NCBI GenBank assembly: GCA_030159075.1
Contig: BROG01000805.1
Location: 186,001 to 250,000, forward strand
Direction: 5' to 3'
Origin: Atrina japonica
Lineage: Eukaryota > Mollusca > Bivalvia > Pterioida > Pinnidae
Length of the DNA stretch: 64,000 bases
Each line of letters opens with the position of its first letter. The stretch's first letter is position 1. A program made the translations under genes and the position numbers. This document shows positions 22,661 through 31,045 of this stretch, in pieces. The notes under the pieces were generated by a model. That model saw only the letters and a program-made list of their open reading frames with translations. It had not been told where the DNA came from and did no database searches.

Positions 22661-23047
22661 AACTTCTTCCTTGGGACGTCTTCTTCTCCTCTTGCACCGC
22701 GGATGCGTCTTGTGCCACTCGTCTGCGCGTTCTTTTCCGCCGCACGCATAACACGTTTCGTATTTAGTGCTATCGGCCATCCATCTTCGGCAAGAGGTGC
22801 AATACTTCATCGTGTCGATGCCTCTCTCTTTCAAGTAGTAGTTGTGGTGAATGCTACAAAACAACGAATTCACGACGACCGGATGCTTACACGGATAGTC
22901 TCTGCGCATGCGAGGCATTTGACACGTGAGTTTGACGTCGTCGGGCCAAGACACCAAGACTTGGTTACCCAACTGCATGCACGTTATCTCCCCCAACATC
23001 TGTTTTAGGCCGCGTTCGGTAAACGTCTTGTCCAGTAAAATAAACAT
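22658..23047 (-). CDS. small Cys/His-rich protein with basic tail (129 aa)
   Basis: An intact frame starting at 23047. It has paired metal-ligand-like residues: TCQMP, YPCKHP and LFCSIHH in the middle, then YCTSC and ETCYACGG (a C-x2-C...C-x2-C zinc-ribbon arrangement) and a final HPRCKRRRRRP nuclear-localisation-like tail. It may bind nucleic acid or act as a transcription regulator. I do not recognise a named family. It is the only minus-strand gene between 20.8 and 26.8 kb. Confidence 0.65.
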   Translation of the reverse strand: MFILLDKTFTERGLKQMLGEITCMQLGNQVLVSWPDDVKLTCQMPRMRRDYPCKHPVVVNSLFCSIHHNYYLKERGIDTMKYCTSCRRWMADSTKYETCYACGGKERADEWHKTHPRCKRRRRRPKEEV

Positions 23048-23104
23048 TTTTTATTTTATATATCTATTGTTTAAGTGTTTTAACAAATTTTTTTACGTTA
23101 AGAA

Positions 23105-23269
23105 ATGAAACGTTTTACCGAGATGTTCTTGTTCGCGTTTGCTCTCGTTCATCGTTTTATGGTGTTTACTCTTCTTATTCGCGATACTCTATCTATTACG
23201 TTTAGAACGTTATCATCGAACGGAACGATGGTTGAGACGACTTTTGCAAAAGATTTGAAAATGGCATAA
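23105..23269 (+). CDS. possible short membrane protein (54 aa)
   Basis: An open frame of 54 codons begins at the ATG at 23105. Another frame over the same bases reads a much more convincing hydrophobic segment (VLWCLLFLFAILYLLRLE) followed by a basic tail ending at about 23256, but it lacks an ATG after its upstream stop. Given how many genes here are frameshifted, the real product may be a short single-pass membrane protein. Low certainty. Confidence 0.35.
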   Translation: MKRFTEMFLFAFALVHRFMVFTLLIRDTLSITFRTLSSNGTMVETTFAKDLKMA

Positions 23270-23270
23270 A

Positions 23271-23295
23271 GAAAAGTCTGAAGTTATTAAAAAAA
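23271..23295 (+). promoter_or_regulatory. start-proximal AT motif, copy B
   Basis: AAAAGTCTGAAGTTATTAAA plus an A-run lies immediately before the ATG at 23296. It repeats the motif before the gene at 16080 with one base fewer. Confidence 0.55.
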
Positions 23296-23973
23296 ATGGC
23301 ATTCGTGACAGTCGAGAACTTTGACGTGAACAATTTAAGGGTGGGTGCTCATTACGTCGATAAGAAAGGAAAGCGTTATCAAACGCGTTTACGTCGCGTA
23401 TCAGTACCCGACAGGCGACGTGAAACCGTTAGTGATACGCACTCCCAAAACGGAGTCGTCCGGCTTTGTGGCAATACGAGGACGGTTCCGATTATACTAT
23501 GAAATTTATATGCGGAAAAGAATTCGCCACCATGTTGGAAAGATCGAGGCGTTCTTGAGGGAATCCATAGAAAAACTCGCAAAAAACACTGAAAAGAAAA
23601 AGGTAGAAAAAACACCGTGGATGTCAACGATATAGTCCTCGTGAAAACGGATCAGAACGGTAACAAAGTGATCTACTCGAAAGTTAAACAGGGGGACAGA
23701 GACAAGCCTACTTTTTATAGAAAGAGAACGGCCGACGATCCGAAAGATAAACATCCGCTCGTCGAAGTCGATCTTCACCAATACGAGAAAAAACGATGTC
23801 TGGCCATCGGTTCTTTACGCGTAGACAACGTTTACATCGCCAACAAAGAATCGACCGTATCCTTGCAAACTCTCTTACACCAGGTCGTCATCGTCAAAAC
23901 GATCGACGTTCCTCCTCTACCGGATTTGGCCGACTGCGTAGAAGACTTGGACTTGGAGTCCGACACGGAATAA
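23296..23973 (+). CDS. Polinton protein, possibly ssDNA-binding-like (frameshifted)
   Basis: The start at 23296 gives MAFVTVENFDVNNLRVGAHY. A second frame (to about 23630) carries KRVYVAYQYPTGDVKPLVIR followed by TPKTESSGF, and a third (23617-23973) gives a Lys/Asp-rich tail ending DLDLESDTE. The "Y...KPLVIRTPK" block resembles the start of nucleic-acid-binding proteins seen in several large DNA viruses and Polintons, but this is a weak resemblance. Frame changes lie near 23385, 23480-23540 and 23625. About 225 codons in total. The acidic C-terminus would fit an ssDNA-binding protein, by inference. Confidence 0.5.
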
Positions 23974-23990
23974 ATAAAAAAAATGACAGT

Positions 23991-24023
23991 ATTTTTGTAA
24001 AAACGTAACGTTTTTTACAAAAT
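23991..24023. terminator. palindrome between tandem genes
   Basis: ATTTTTGTAAAAACGT and AACGTTTTTTACAAAAT are near-perfect inverted halves between the stop at 23973 and the start at 24050, both on the plus strand. It could end one transcript or start the next. Confidence 0.4.
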
Positions 24024-24049
24024 ATAAATAAAATGTATAAAAAAAAGAG

Positions 24050-24487
24050 ATGAACGTGGACGAGATACTAACGAACGTCGCTACCTCCGCCGAGACGACG
24101 ACGGTAGACGACTCTCTCAAAGATAGGTTATCGACCATCGTCGGATCGGGACGAGCGCGTCACTTCCTGGGAAAAGACGTGACCGTCGCCGACCTGAACA
24201 AGATGAACGACAAGGAACTGGACAATCTAAATCGTCTACTCAACGCGCGACTCGGCATGCGCATGAGTAAATCGATCGCCAATTCCGTCATCACGCTGTA
24301 CACCCAGAGTCTAAAATATTTTTTCGATCTGCAGAACGAACCTAAACTGATCGAAGAACTGAGCGAAGATCCCTTCCTCGACGCGGCCATCGGCGAAGCG
24401 TGCTGCAGCCTGTTCTACCACTTCGGTTCCTACCTGGCCCCCTCTCAGTCTCGCCGCCACGTCCAGTCGCTATATAACGGGATTTAA
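24050..24487 (+). CDS. 145-aa helical Polinton protein, unknown function
   Basis: An intact frame from ATG 24050. It is predicted mainly helical: an acidic Thr/Asp N-terminus, then DLNKMNDKELDNLNRLLNAR, LYTQSLKYFFDLQ and a C-terminal segment with EACCSLFYHFGSYLAP. No catalytic motif or membrane segment stands out. I do not recognise the family. The downstream gene starts 26 bp after the stop. Confidence 0.65.
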   Translation: MNVDEILTNVATSAETTTVDDSLKDRLSTIVGSGRARHFLGKDVTVADLNKMNDKELDNLNRLLNARLGMRMSKSIANSVITLYTQSLKYFFDLQNEPKLIEELSEDPFLDAAIGEACCSLFYHFGSYLAPSQSRRHVQSLYNGI

Positions 24488-24513
24488 AAAATCGGAGGGA
24501 ATAGAAAAAGGCG

Positions 24514-24877
24514 ATGAATCCGGAAGAACTCCTAACGAAAAAGAATCCGAAACGTCAAGAAGCGGGGAAGAAGGGAGCGCAAAAGAGGTGGAGTCGAAAA
24601 AGTCAGGACAGCAATGCTAATGGCCAGGGATGGCAATGCTAATGGCAATGCTAATGGCCAGGATGGCAATGCTAATGGCAATGCTAATGGCCAGGATGGC
24701 AATGCTAATGGCCAGGATAGCTGGAAATGGTTAGCGGTCGGCGGCGGACTCGCGGTCGTCGGAGTGGCGGTGGTGTTGTGTACAGGAAAAAACCAACCGC
24801 AGCCGACACCTCCTCCTCTTCCAGAACCTAAAGAAGAAGAAGTCTCCAAAAAATCCAATCCCCACGAAATGTATTAA
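24514..24877 (+). CDS. small single-pass membrane protein with NANGQDG repeats (frameshifted)
   Basis: The ATG at 24514 begins MNPEELLTKKNPKRQEAGKK. A frame change lies near 24630 inside a nucleotide repeat. The second frame (to 24877) has GNANGNANGQDGNANG repeats, one membrane segment (WLAVGGGLAVVGVAVVLC) and a Pro/Glu-rich tail. A basic N-terminus, flexible Asn/Gly linker and one hydrophobic helix fit a small virion membrane protein or spike anchor. The function is unknown. Confidence 0.55.
24612..24718 (+). repeat. in-gene tandem repeat AATGGCCAGGATGGCAATGC
   Basis: Alternating units of AATGGCAATGCT and AATGGCCAGGATGGCAATGC are repeated three to four times inside a coding frame. The repeat is recent at DNA level because copies are near identical. 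Slippage here could explain the frame change. Confidence 0.8.
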
Positions 24878-24900
24878 ATAAAAATCTTTTCACTATAAAA

Positions 24901-25065
24901 ATGTATAACGTGACACTGAGAACGTTCATGGACACGTCGATGTTTATGGCGTCGGGAATCCTCGCCACGAGTCTATTCGTTTACATGATCGCACAAGTAG
25001 TGGAAGCTAAAGTCCAACACATCCACCATCACGACTGTACCGAAGACGAAGAAGAAGAGGGATAA
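24901..25065 (+). CDS. 54-aa membrane protein with acidic tail
   Basis: The frame is intact: MYNVTLRTFMDTSMFMASGI, one membrane segment (about residues 13-34), then QHIHHHDC and an acidic end EDEEEEG. It is preceded by the TCTTTTCACTATAAAA motif 5 bp from the ATG, which is shared with the next two genes. It is too short for family assignment. Confidence 0.6.
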   Translation: MYNVTLRTFMDTSMFMASGILATSLFVYMIAQVVEAKVQHIHHHDCTEDEEEEG

Positions 25066-25127
25066 ATAATAATTCTTTTCATATAAAAAAATGAGCGAAA
25101 AGGATTTGGTCAACACCGCGTATCACG
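25061..25127 (+). repeat. direct repeat, copy 1 (promoter plus leader codons)
   Basis: These 67 bp match 25269-25335 with three mismatches. They cover the TTCTTTTCATATAAAAAAA motif and the first 12 codons (MSEKDLVNTAYH). The two coding mismatches are synonymous. Confidence 0.9.
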
Positions 25128-25277
25128 AGACCGTCGGAATAGAAAAAGACGACGCCGACTTTTAAGGCGGACGACGAGGACGACAACCAACCCATGCTCT
25201 TCAGGATGAACACTTACTGCGACGAACTCTACAACACGAACAACGGCACGACGGAGACGGTAAAATCCGATAAATAA
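25091..25277 (+). CDS. small acidic protein sharing the leader of the next gene (frameshifted)
   Basis: The ATG at 25091 starts MSEKDLVNTAYH, identical to the next gene's N-terminus. The frame then diverges and hits a stop at about 25163. The neighbouring frame continues with FKADDEDDNQPMLFRMNTYC and stops at 25277, so a one-base frame change near 25140-25160 is likely. There is no membrane segment. It could be a partial duplicate whose 3' part was replaced. Confidence 0.45.
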
Positions 25278-25335
25278 TAATCCTTTTCATATAAAAAAAT
25301 GAGTGAAAAAGATTTGGTCAACACCGCGTATCACG
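25269..25335 (+). repeat. direct repeat, copy 2 (promoter plus leader codons)
   Basis: The second copy of the 67-bp promoter/leader repeat, placed directly before and into the gene at 25299. Confidence 0.9.
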
Positions 25336-25523
25336 CGGTCGTCGTGACGGGAATCGCCACGTTGTACGCGCAACTTTCCAAGAAGTTCCTCAAGACGTCT
25401 GCCCCCAAACTGGATCTAGATCTAAAGGATCTCGGGATGGTCTTCGTCGACTACGTTTTGGCCAAGTACACCAAAGACATGCTGGTCAAGAAGGGTATCA
25501 TCCCCGCCGATATCATGAAATAA
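25299..25523 (+). CDS. conserved small Polinton protein (74 aa)
   Basis: An intact frame of 74 aa. After the MSEKDLVNTAYH leader it has a hydrophobic segment (AVVVTGIATLYAQLSKKFL), a KLDLDLKDLGMVFVDYVLA segment and the ending KKGIIPADIMK. I recognise the hydrophobic start and the "GIIPADIMK" ending from a small protein carried by many animal Polintons. Its function is unknown. It is probably membrane-bound and virion-associated. Confidence 0.68.
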   Translation: MSEKDLVNTAYHAVVVTGIATLYAQLSKKFLKTSAPKLDLDLKDLGMVFVDYVLAKYTKDMLVKKGIIPADIMK

Positions 25524-25546
25524 ACTAAAAATTCTATTTTAAAAAA

Positions 25547-25947
25547 ATGGCAACGATCGCGATGATGATAGGAGGCGCGGCAGTCAATGCTCTCGCCTTC
25601 TCGGGATCACAATTTTCTATTCTCGAATCACGAAGAACAGAAGAGGCACGACGAAGCGATGGAAAAACTGACCGCGGCTAGAGATCGGTGGAATCACGAA
25701 CGCACGAAGCGATTAGATTTTCTCAACGAAAGACTCAGGAAAGAAGGACATTCCCTGTACACCTACAAAGAAGTGGATGCCGCCATGCGACTCTACTCGC
25801 AGATGACGGAAGAAGCGGCGATGCCGCCCCGAACCGAAGTTGAGCGATTTCTATCAACCCTCGGAAGAACAAAAAGACAAGGAACTCCTCTTCGTGATCG
25901 TGGGAACGGGACTCGTGTTCTACGGCGTTAAAAAATACGTCGCCTAA
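25547..25947 (+). CDS. conserved Polinton membrane-anchored protein (frameshifted)
   Basis: The ATG at 25547 begins MATIAMMIGGAAVNALAFSG, a hydrophobic N-terminal anchor. The next frame carries RHDEAMEKLTAARDRWNHER and RLDFLNERLRKEGHSLYTYK, a coiled-coil middle. A third frame near 25860-25947 has LLFVIVGTGLVFYGVKKYVA, a second hydrophobic segment, and stops at 25947. This three-part architecture is that of a widespread uncharacterised Polinton protein. Frame changes lie near 25600 and 25845. About 133 codons in total. Confidence 0.65.
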
Positions 25948-25956
25948 AGTAAAAAC

Positions 25957-26832
25957 ATGGAAGAGATCTATCACAAACACTATTGGAAGGGAAAGGCCGC
26001 CATCGGGAAATTGGCCAAAGCGGCCAAAGTCAGCGAGAAGGAAGCGTTGGAATTCCTGAAAAAAACAAGACGTGTGGCAAATCTACCTACCGGCCCCCAA
26101 GAAGATCGTGAGACCTCGATTCGAAGACGCAAAAGAAAACGACACTCACCAGGCCGACCTGTTGTTTTTACCGCACGACAAGGTGGACGGGAAAACGTAC
26201 AAATACGCGCTGACGTTGGTCGACGTGGGCACGCGCTACAAAGAAGCGGAACCGCTGACGACCAAAAGACAGTCGAGAGGTGGCCGACGCTTTCGAAAAG
26301 ATTTACGAACGGCGTCTGACGTTTCCCCAAATTATTACAAGTCGACCCCGGCCGCGAATTCATGGGAGCCGTCACCAAACTCATGACCCGACACGGAGCT
26401 AGAATAAAAAGGGGACGGGTCGACCTTCACCGCGACCAAGCCATCGTCGAACGATTTAATAGAACGTTGGGCGAACAGTTGTTTAGCTATCAATACGATC
26501 GAGAGATGAAAACCAAAGACAGAAACAGAGAATGGGCGAAACAATTACCGGAAGTCGTCAAAACGATCAACGAAGAGACCGATCCGCCCAAAAAGGTAGA
26601 ACCCGTCGATAAAGTACAACCGTCCATCAGTCCCTTTGCGAAAGTAAGATATCTATATCAACCGGGCGAATTGGAAGGCGGCGGGCGCAGGAGGGCCACC
26701 GATCCCATCTGGAGCGTCGACAAACACGACATAGACAGGCATTTCAGAATGCAAGGCATCGACCTGTATCAGCTCAAGGAACCGGCGCCTCAGAGAACGT
26801 TCGTCCGAGAAGAATTATTGGTCGTCGTTTAA
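25957..26832 (+). CDS. retroviral-type integrase (frameshifted)
   Basis: The enzyme inserts the element by DDE transesterification. The start MEEIYHKHYWKGKAAIGKLA is typical of Polinton integrases. Catalytic residues: the first Asp in HQADLLFL at 26156-26158, the second Asp in QVDPGREFMG at 26344-26346, and the Glu in AIVERFNR at 26449-26451, with 34 residues between the last two. The C-terminal frame (to 26832) is long and clean and includes a beta-rich region (SPFAKVRYLYQPG, DPIWSVDKHDI). No chromodomain is evident. Frame changes lie near 26070, 26265 and 26320. It starts 9 bp after the previous stop and converges on PolB. Confidence 0.88.
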
Positions 26833-26863
26833 AAAAATTTATTAATAATAATAAATTTTTTAA
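26829..26863. terminator. hairpin between integrase and polymerase genes
   Basis: TTAAAAAAATTTATTA and TAATAAATTTTTTAA form a 15-bp stem with a 4-nt loop, placed exactly between the two convergent stops. Confidence 0.6.
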
Positions 26864-26870
26864 TACCCCA

Positions 26871-29800
26871 TTAGGGTAACGTGTCGTACCCGTCCTTCAT
26901 CACCCGTTTATCGTAACACAACGTAAACTCTTTCTCCTGATATTTATTCACGACACGTTTGGTTGCGGAATCTCTCGTGATGGCGTTTTCTCGAACGGTC
27001 GTAATCCTCTTACGCGTTTCTTTAACGACGTCGGTCATCGCTTCTCGGTTGATATAGAGAGAATTTTCGTAATTCAGACTAAATCCTTTGACCTTACACA
27101 CCTTTTTACCCGCGTTCGTTTCGTACGAATAAGATTTGGGTCCGGTGGCGCACCACGACGTGATGAAATCGCCGCCTAACTCGTCCGTCAAATCGCCCAA
27201 GTTATCACCCGTGTCGATCGAGACCCCCGTCGTCGCGATCGACGTACCACACGCTATCGGTATCGAATCCCAACACTCTATCGTCGAGTCTGTCCAACAC
27301 GTCGTATAACATGGTTCTGGCGTGAGCCGTCGTAAAAACACGCTATGAAGATATTGACGTTCTTGGACTGATCGACGAATTGACCTTTGAGATCGTAAGT
27401 CATCTGGACCATGTCGTCGTTGATGAACTGAATGTTGAGATTGTCTATCGTGTCGTCCAACAACAGTTTGTAAAAATGTGCCGGTTCGCTCACGTATTCG
27501 GTCTGTTTCATGTTGACCCTTTGACCGAACTTACCCCAGAGAGAGTTGAGACATAATTTAGAGATGGCGCGCATGCCGGGATTATACTCTATTTCACCCA
27601 AGTCGATCCCCAAACGTTCTCTGACCATGTCTTTATAACGTTCTTCCGACTCGTAAGTGGTGTCCGGCCCGACCTTCAAAGCGGAACTTTCCATCTTGAT
27701 CTTCATAAACTTCTTGACGTAGCCTCTAAAGAGGTCCGCGTCCTCGGTGGTGTAGAGAAAATCCCAAACTTCGTAAATCTTCTCTATCTCGTACCCCTTA
27801 TCCAAGGCCTTGAATAGCTCGGGAGTACACCACGTGCCCGCGAACGACCTCTGCTCGTCGGTGTGTTCGCACGGTTTTCTGTGACCGTCGTTCGGCGCAC
27901 GTCTTACACAGCGGGAACAAGAGCTTTTCGGCATTTCCGCATTTCATCTTGACGGGTAGGACGGGATGATATAATTTCCGGGGCGGCACGACTTTACATT
28001 TGACGAACCCCGTCCAAGTTCGATCGACGCGCTCGGGATTAACTATTTTGGTGGGGTGACCGACAGGGTAGGTCTTATAAAACTGGACCGTCGGGTACAG
28101 ACTGACAAAGTCGACGTATCGTCCCTTTTCTCTACCGTCGAAGTCGTACAACAACTTGGTCACGTTGGTCCTACCGCCGAAAAAGGCATCTCGCGGGTCT
28201 AACGGCGTCACTATCTCTTTAACGGCTATGTCTTTCGCATCGCATTCCCAGACCTCGACGAACGCGTAACCGGCCCTTCGTATCTTCTCGTTTTTCGCGG
28301 AGGTTCGTTTTCTGAGCGTTGTCCATCTCGAATTGGTTCTTGTTATTGACGGTGTTTCGAGCGTAAACACTTTTTACACCCGTGCCAGAAACATCCTTGA
28401 AATTCGTAAACCGTCCTCGTGTCTTCGCAGTACCCGTCGACTTTACCGATGTCGTCGGGCAGAGTCACCTCGCCGCCGTTCAACGCGTGTCGTATGACGA
28501 CGCCGTCTCTCTCGGCCACGTGATCCAACCAAGAAATGGATTTCGCGCTGTACGTATCGCGAACGACGTTATCGTTATGGACGGCTATCATCCTTTTCGG
28601 GCATGTAATTACTTCTGTAAACGGTCATGCACACGGACGCTATCGTCACGTACTGTAACGGATCTATGTTTTCCAACGCGATAAAGTCTTCCCTGAATTT
28701 CAACATGGACCGTCGTAATATGTCGACGTCGGACGTGCAGTACTCCCTCAGTTCTTTCTGGAAATCAAACACGTCGTTCTTTCGCATCTCGTACCACTTT
28801 AAAAACTCTTCCCTGTTGCGTTTGCTCATGTAATCGACACCGTAGTGTTTTTTACTAGGCAACGGTCCCACGTAACGTTGGTGACACGGCTTGTTGAAAT
28901 AATGCGGGAAAATACCCCTTTTTGAGTTCGGTCATACCAAACGTCTTCGGAAATTCCGCCAGAGCGGATTGGACAAAATTTATGGAATCGATAAAGCGAA
29001 CACAACCGACTTCCATGTACATGATCTTCGTACCGTTGTAAATACAATAGGGTTTAATGTTATGTTCCACGAAATACTTTAACAAAAACTGCGCGTCATA
29101 CGCTTTGGCATTGTGGGCGATGAACGTACCCACTTTTTGATCCAACACAAACTTGCAGAACTCGTCTACGGTAGAAAATTCGTGTTGTTTACCGCCAAAG
29201 TCTTGGCACACGATTAGATTTGGTATGTGAACGCCGGTGTCTTGCGAGGCTTCTATGTCGTAAAAATAATACTCTGTCGTCCGCGTTTTACAACTGTAAC
29301 ACTGGTTCTCGGGTTTGCACTCGGCCCGATTTGCATTTTCCACCCTTACATTTTTTCTGGACCATGAAACACTTGTGCGTCGTCATGTCGACGTATGCAC
29401 GACAATTCGGACATTCGGAATGACCGCATACGTGGGACTTCAAGTCCTTGGTCACCCGTTCGCACTCTAAACATTTCTGAACGATTGAACAAACCACGTC
29501 CGGTTCGCCGTCTCGCGTGCCTCTGTTGCGTTTATGTTCCTTAAAACAGACTTCGCCGAAAAACGCTCTGTTACAATCGTCGCACACTATCCTTTCGCCC
29601 CCGGGGCAATCGTAACCGAAGCACGATAGACACTTTTTCGGACATCTGTGACGATCTCGTCTCGTATATCCCTTCTTACAAGTGTGACAGTAATATCCCG
29701 TACCTAAAAAACCGTTCATCTTCGTAATCACGTCGAAGTGATTTTTATTCTTGTACAGATAGATCGCGTCGTCGTCACTTCCTTCGGTCGTATAGATGAT

Positions 29801-30633
29801 CTCGTTGAACCGTTCGCCGTCCACACACGTTGATCTGCACGCCCAGGTGATCGGCAAACGTTTTCGCGTCTTCCAAGGTACAACCGTCATCCCGGACGGG
29901 AACGCCCGCTTCTTCGTGAAGTTTTAACGCTTCGGCCCTATGTAATTTACGACTGTCGTTGAAACCGTTTCGAAGCTGGGAATTCGTCCATTTGTCTTTA
30001 TGTTTGTTGGCCACCGCCGTCACGATGGCTCGTGCCAGACACGTGACGTCGTCGTTTTTAATCGTGATGATACTTCTCTTCTTCGACGAGGTCTCCTTTG
30101 TTACCGGTTCTTTGGATCTCCCCTTTCCCCTCGGCATTATCGTAGACTGGACGACTATTTCTACTTCGTCTAAGGACACCTCGTAATATTCTATATACTC
30201 TTGCAGTGCTTTGAATAAATCTTCGGCTAAATCCCACGAGACGTTAATATATTTCGTACTGAACGGATTCGGGGAATTTCGAGTGATTGATGATGAGGCG
30301 AAATTTATCGCCGTTTTGCAACCCTCTATCGTTTATCACCGACCTTACGAGTTGTACAAATAAACGGTCTATATCGATAACCCGGTCGTCCCTCAACAGG
30401 ACCACTCTATACTCGTCGAACCTGGTTTCAAACTTTAACCTGCGCGTCGAGGAAATTCTGTCGTAACGATAGGTCTGGCCCGTGTAGACACGTTTGGGTT
30501 TTAAATATTTTTTTTTAAAATCGTCAGGAATCGGGAGATCTAATAACGGTTCAATATATTGAGTAGTAATAGATCTCTCGGGCGGAATCGGTAAATCCAA
30601 TAACCGCTCGGTAGATCGTTGTGCATGAGACAT
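26871..30633 (-). CDS. polB: protein-primed-type family B DNA polymerase (multiply frameshifted)
   Basis: The gene starts at 30633 (MSHAQRSTERLLDLPIPPER) and ends at 26871-26873. In order: an N-terminal region with CLARAIVTAV (about 30005-30040) and HFDVI, a Cys-rich block (YYCHTCKKGY, CPKKCLSCFG, CPGGERIVCDDC at about 29560-29700), Exo I YDIEA at about 29250, Exo II IAHNAKAYDAQFL, Exo III YCTSDVD at about 28733, motif A DFVSLYP at 28092-28112, motif B KLCLNSLWGKFGQR at 27518-27559 and motif C DTDS at 27253-27264. The catalytic signatures are all conserved. At least nine frame changes break the gene (for example near 30255, 29825, 29335, 28905, 28600, 28375, 28295, 27900 and 27340). About 1,250 codons, normal for Polintons. 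It would copy the element from a terminal protein primer. Confidence 0.92.
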
Positions 30634-30663
30634 GTTTTTTAAATTGAGGTGTAATTACTTATG

Positions 30664-30952
30664 GCCTTTTCAATTTTGACACACTATACCGTTGGAGCAC
30701 CTGCCAGGACACACTCGTGCGGTTAGTTTTACCTGGCGAGCACGGGAGCGTATCGTCTATACGCACAGATAAAATTGAAAAAACCATCTAACGCGTACAA
30801 ACAAACACACACACAGTATTTATATATATCCACGTATATAAATAACAAACGGGGTCACAAATGGGGACACGTGACAAACGGAATTCCGGGAAATCGACAC
30901 GTACAGGTAGTTCTTGGAAAAAGGAGAGCTGAAGTGTAGTACATATACTACT
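30664..30952 (-). repeat. Polinton right terminal inverted repeat
   Basis: Reverse complement of 15749-16042. Compared with the left copy it is one base shorter at four homopolymers or repeats (A-run, T-run, C-run, TT) and shows about five substitutions. Confidence 0.9.
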
Positions 30953-31045
30953 ATATATATATATATATATATATACTAGTATATAAATATTAGATAGATA
31001 CCAAAGTACAAATTTTCAGGATGTCCAGGATACTTCTACATTATA

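Larger units (their letters stand above)
15749..30952. mobile_element. Polinton/Maverick (adintovirus-like) element, full length
   Basis: This is a 15.2 kb unit with inverted ends of about 290 bp beginning AGTAGTATATG and ending in its complement. It contains family B DNA polymerase, retroviral-type integrase, packaging ATPase and a major capsid protein, the diagnostic Polinton set. The flanks are (TA)n (15712-15748 and 30953-30974), so a target-site duplication cannot be distinguished. The element is visibly richer in G+C than the host DNA. Most long genes are interrupted by single-base frameshifts. The inverted ends differ by about five substitutions and four one-base homopolymer length differences. 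Confidence 0.93.
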
